Made by a program: the position numbers and the translations under genes
Shown here: piece by piece, positions 63,298-64,000 of the stretch
Position numbering within the stretch: position 1 is the stretch's first letter
How the letters are laid out: every line of letters starts with the position of its first letter
The notes under the pieces: generated by a model
Databases searched by the model: none
Told to the model about the DNA's origin: nothing
Seen by the model: only the letters and a program-made list of their open reading frames with translations
Assembly (NCBI GenBank): GCA_008682415.1
Contig: VANK01000017.1
Coordinates: 1-64,000 of the forward strand
Direction: 5' to 3'
Source of the DNA: Acidobacteria bacterium AB60
Lineage (GTDB): Bacteria > Acidobacteriota > Terriglobia > Terriglobales > Acidobacteriaceae
DNA length: 64,000 nt

Positions 63298-64000
63298 GTG
63301 GCGATTACCTACACCGCTCCCTCCGAACCTCTTGCGGGACCTCCCGGAGGGGAAACGGCGGCCACGCCCCCTGTGATTGCGGCGACGCTGGCGCGGCGAA
63401 GGCTGCTGGACATCATTGAGCGCTACTGCAGGCGGCAGATCGCGGGCCGGTCGGTGTTGATTGCGGGCCACCGGGGCGCGGGCAAGACGACGCTGGTGAA
63501 GTCGGCGATCGAGGAGCTGCGCGGTCGGCAGCACCTGGGCCAGGCGGCCATCCCCCTGTACGTGCAGATTCACGGCCCCGACCTGCTGGGAGGGGAGACG
63601 GTGCTGGGGCCGCAGGGGGACAGCGCCCAGAGCGCGGCCAAGCCCGCGGACGGGAGCCCGGGCACAGCGAGCGGGCCCAATCCTACGCCGGCCGCCGGTC
63701 CCGCGCCTGCGGACGGCACGACGAAGCAGAAGGACCGGGACGAGATCGACCAGGCGCTGACGTCGCTGCGGGTGCTGACGATCGCGCTCCATCGGGCCTT
63801 TGTGACGGATCTGGGCTGGTCGTTCGAGCGAGGGGTAAGCCCGCAGCAGTTGGAGGAGGCCAGGCGGCCGCACAAGCGCCGTTCCGACGACCTGCAGGAG
63901 CTGGCCGCGCAACTGCGACTGGACTTCGATGACCTGGTGGAGACCGACGGGCTGCGCTGGATGTGGGACCGGGCCGGCTTCCTGGACCAGGGCGTGCTGC
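63298..64000 (+). CDS. P-loop ATPase (AAA/KAP-like), 5' part only
   Basis: Starts with GTG at 63298 and runs off the window after about 234 codons. Walker A HRGAGKTTL near residue 58-66, with a Pro/Ala/Gly-rich insertion (about 97-145) in place of a compact sensor region. Helical segments follow. The small membrane protein directly upstream suggests a membrane-linked NTPase. The rest of the gene is needed for a family call. Confidence 0.7.
   Translation, partial: MAITYTAPSEPLAGPPGGETAATPPVIAATLARRRLLDIIERYCRRQIAGRSVLIAGHRGAGKTTLVKSAIEELRGRQHLGQAAIPLYVQIHGPDLLGGETVLGPQGDSAQSAAKPADGSPGTASGPNPTPAAGPAPADGTTKQKDRDEIDQALTSLRVLTIALHRAFVTDLGWSFERGVSPQQLEEARRPHKRRSDDLQELAAQLRLDFDDLVETDGLRWMWDRAGFLDQGVL

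Overview
The window is a stretch of a high-GC chromosome that looks like an Acidobacteriota genome, probably of the Terriglobia. The evidence is the family content: a TIGR03435 soil-associated protein, paired DUF3857 transglutaminase-like proteins, a CRTAC1/UnbV FG-GAP protein, a DUF4242 protein, lipid A/Kdo/heptose genes of a Gram-negative, and many intergenic short-period repeats and hairpin repeats. The assignment is inferred from families only; no rRNA is present. About 67 protein genes (several broken) and one tRNA-Arg(CCG) are supported.

Layout. 0.2-1.8 kb: two small genes, a cold-shock protein and an omega-like RNA polymerase subunit. 2.1-4.5 kb: a visibly lower-GC insertion carrying an OLD-like AAA ATPase and a DUF4435 TOPRIM-like protein, a putative defence pair. 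4.5-9.7 kb: DUF3108 protein, then an envelope block on the minus strand (isoprenylcysteine methyltransferase-like, GT9 heptosyltransferase, lpxK, waaA). 9.7-16.9 kb: queD, pncA, TIGR03435 protein, GT2, GNAT, a DinG/XPD helicase. 16.9-19.2 kb: Phd/VapC toxin-antitoxin pair and der. 19.6-25.8 kb: tandem AhpD-like genes, amino acid permease, an M1-like peptidase lacking the catalytic Glu, rlmB, YdeI-like. 25.8-28.8 kb: ECF sigma factor, its membrane partner, CRTAC protein. 28.9-33.1 kb: a TPP riboswitch leading a TonB receptor, an APH-fold kinase and a PnuC-family transporter, a likely thiamine uptake-and-trapping operon. 33-44.9 kb: dehydrogenase, FUSC-like, SDF symporter, OYE, two DUF3857 proteins, maf, GNAT, MerR, DUF1440, DUF3455. 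45.1-49.2 kb: multicopper oxidase, triheme cytochrome c and a PQQ dehydrogenase. 50-55.9 kb: an Rrf2 regulator divergent from a composite respiratory operon (membrane subunit, Rieske, cytochrome b, bd-like subunit fused to cytochrome c) interrupted by two four-helix-bundle (23S rRNA intervening-sequence protein family) genes. 56-60.2 kb: heme oxygenase beside a gutted bacteriophytochrome gene, a membrane protein, a beta-propeller protein and a divergent TetR regulator with a large palindromic operator. 60.2-61.6 kb: a mosaic of repeats without genes. The window ends inside a P-loop ATPase gene.

The most unusual signal is a set of degenerate tandem arrays with 7-, 8- or 9-bp periods scattered between genes. 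Two of the 8-bp arrays flank each four-helix-bundle gene in inverted orientation inside the respiratory operon, an architecture like that of intervening sequences in 23S rRNA but located in an mRNA. An empty inverted pair lies at 22.26-22.34 kb. Arrays of this kind also supply the stop codons of several genes and encode interdomain linkers of Der and of the heptosyltransferase.
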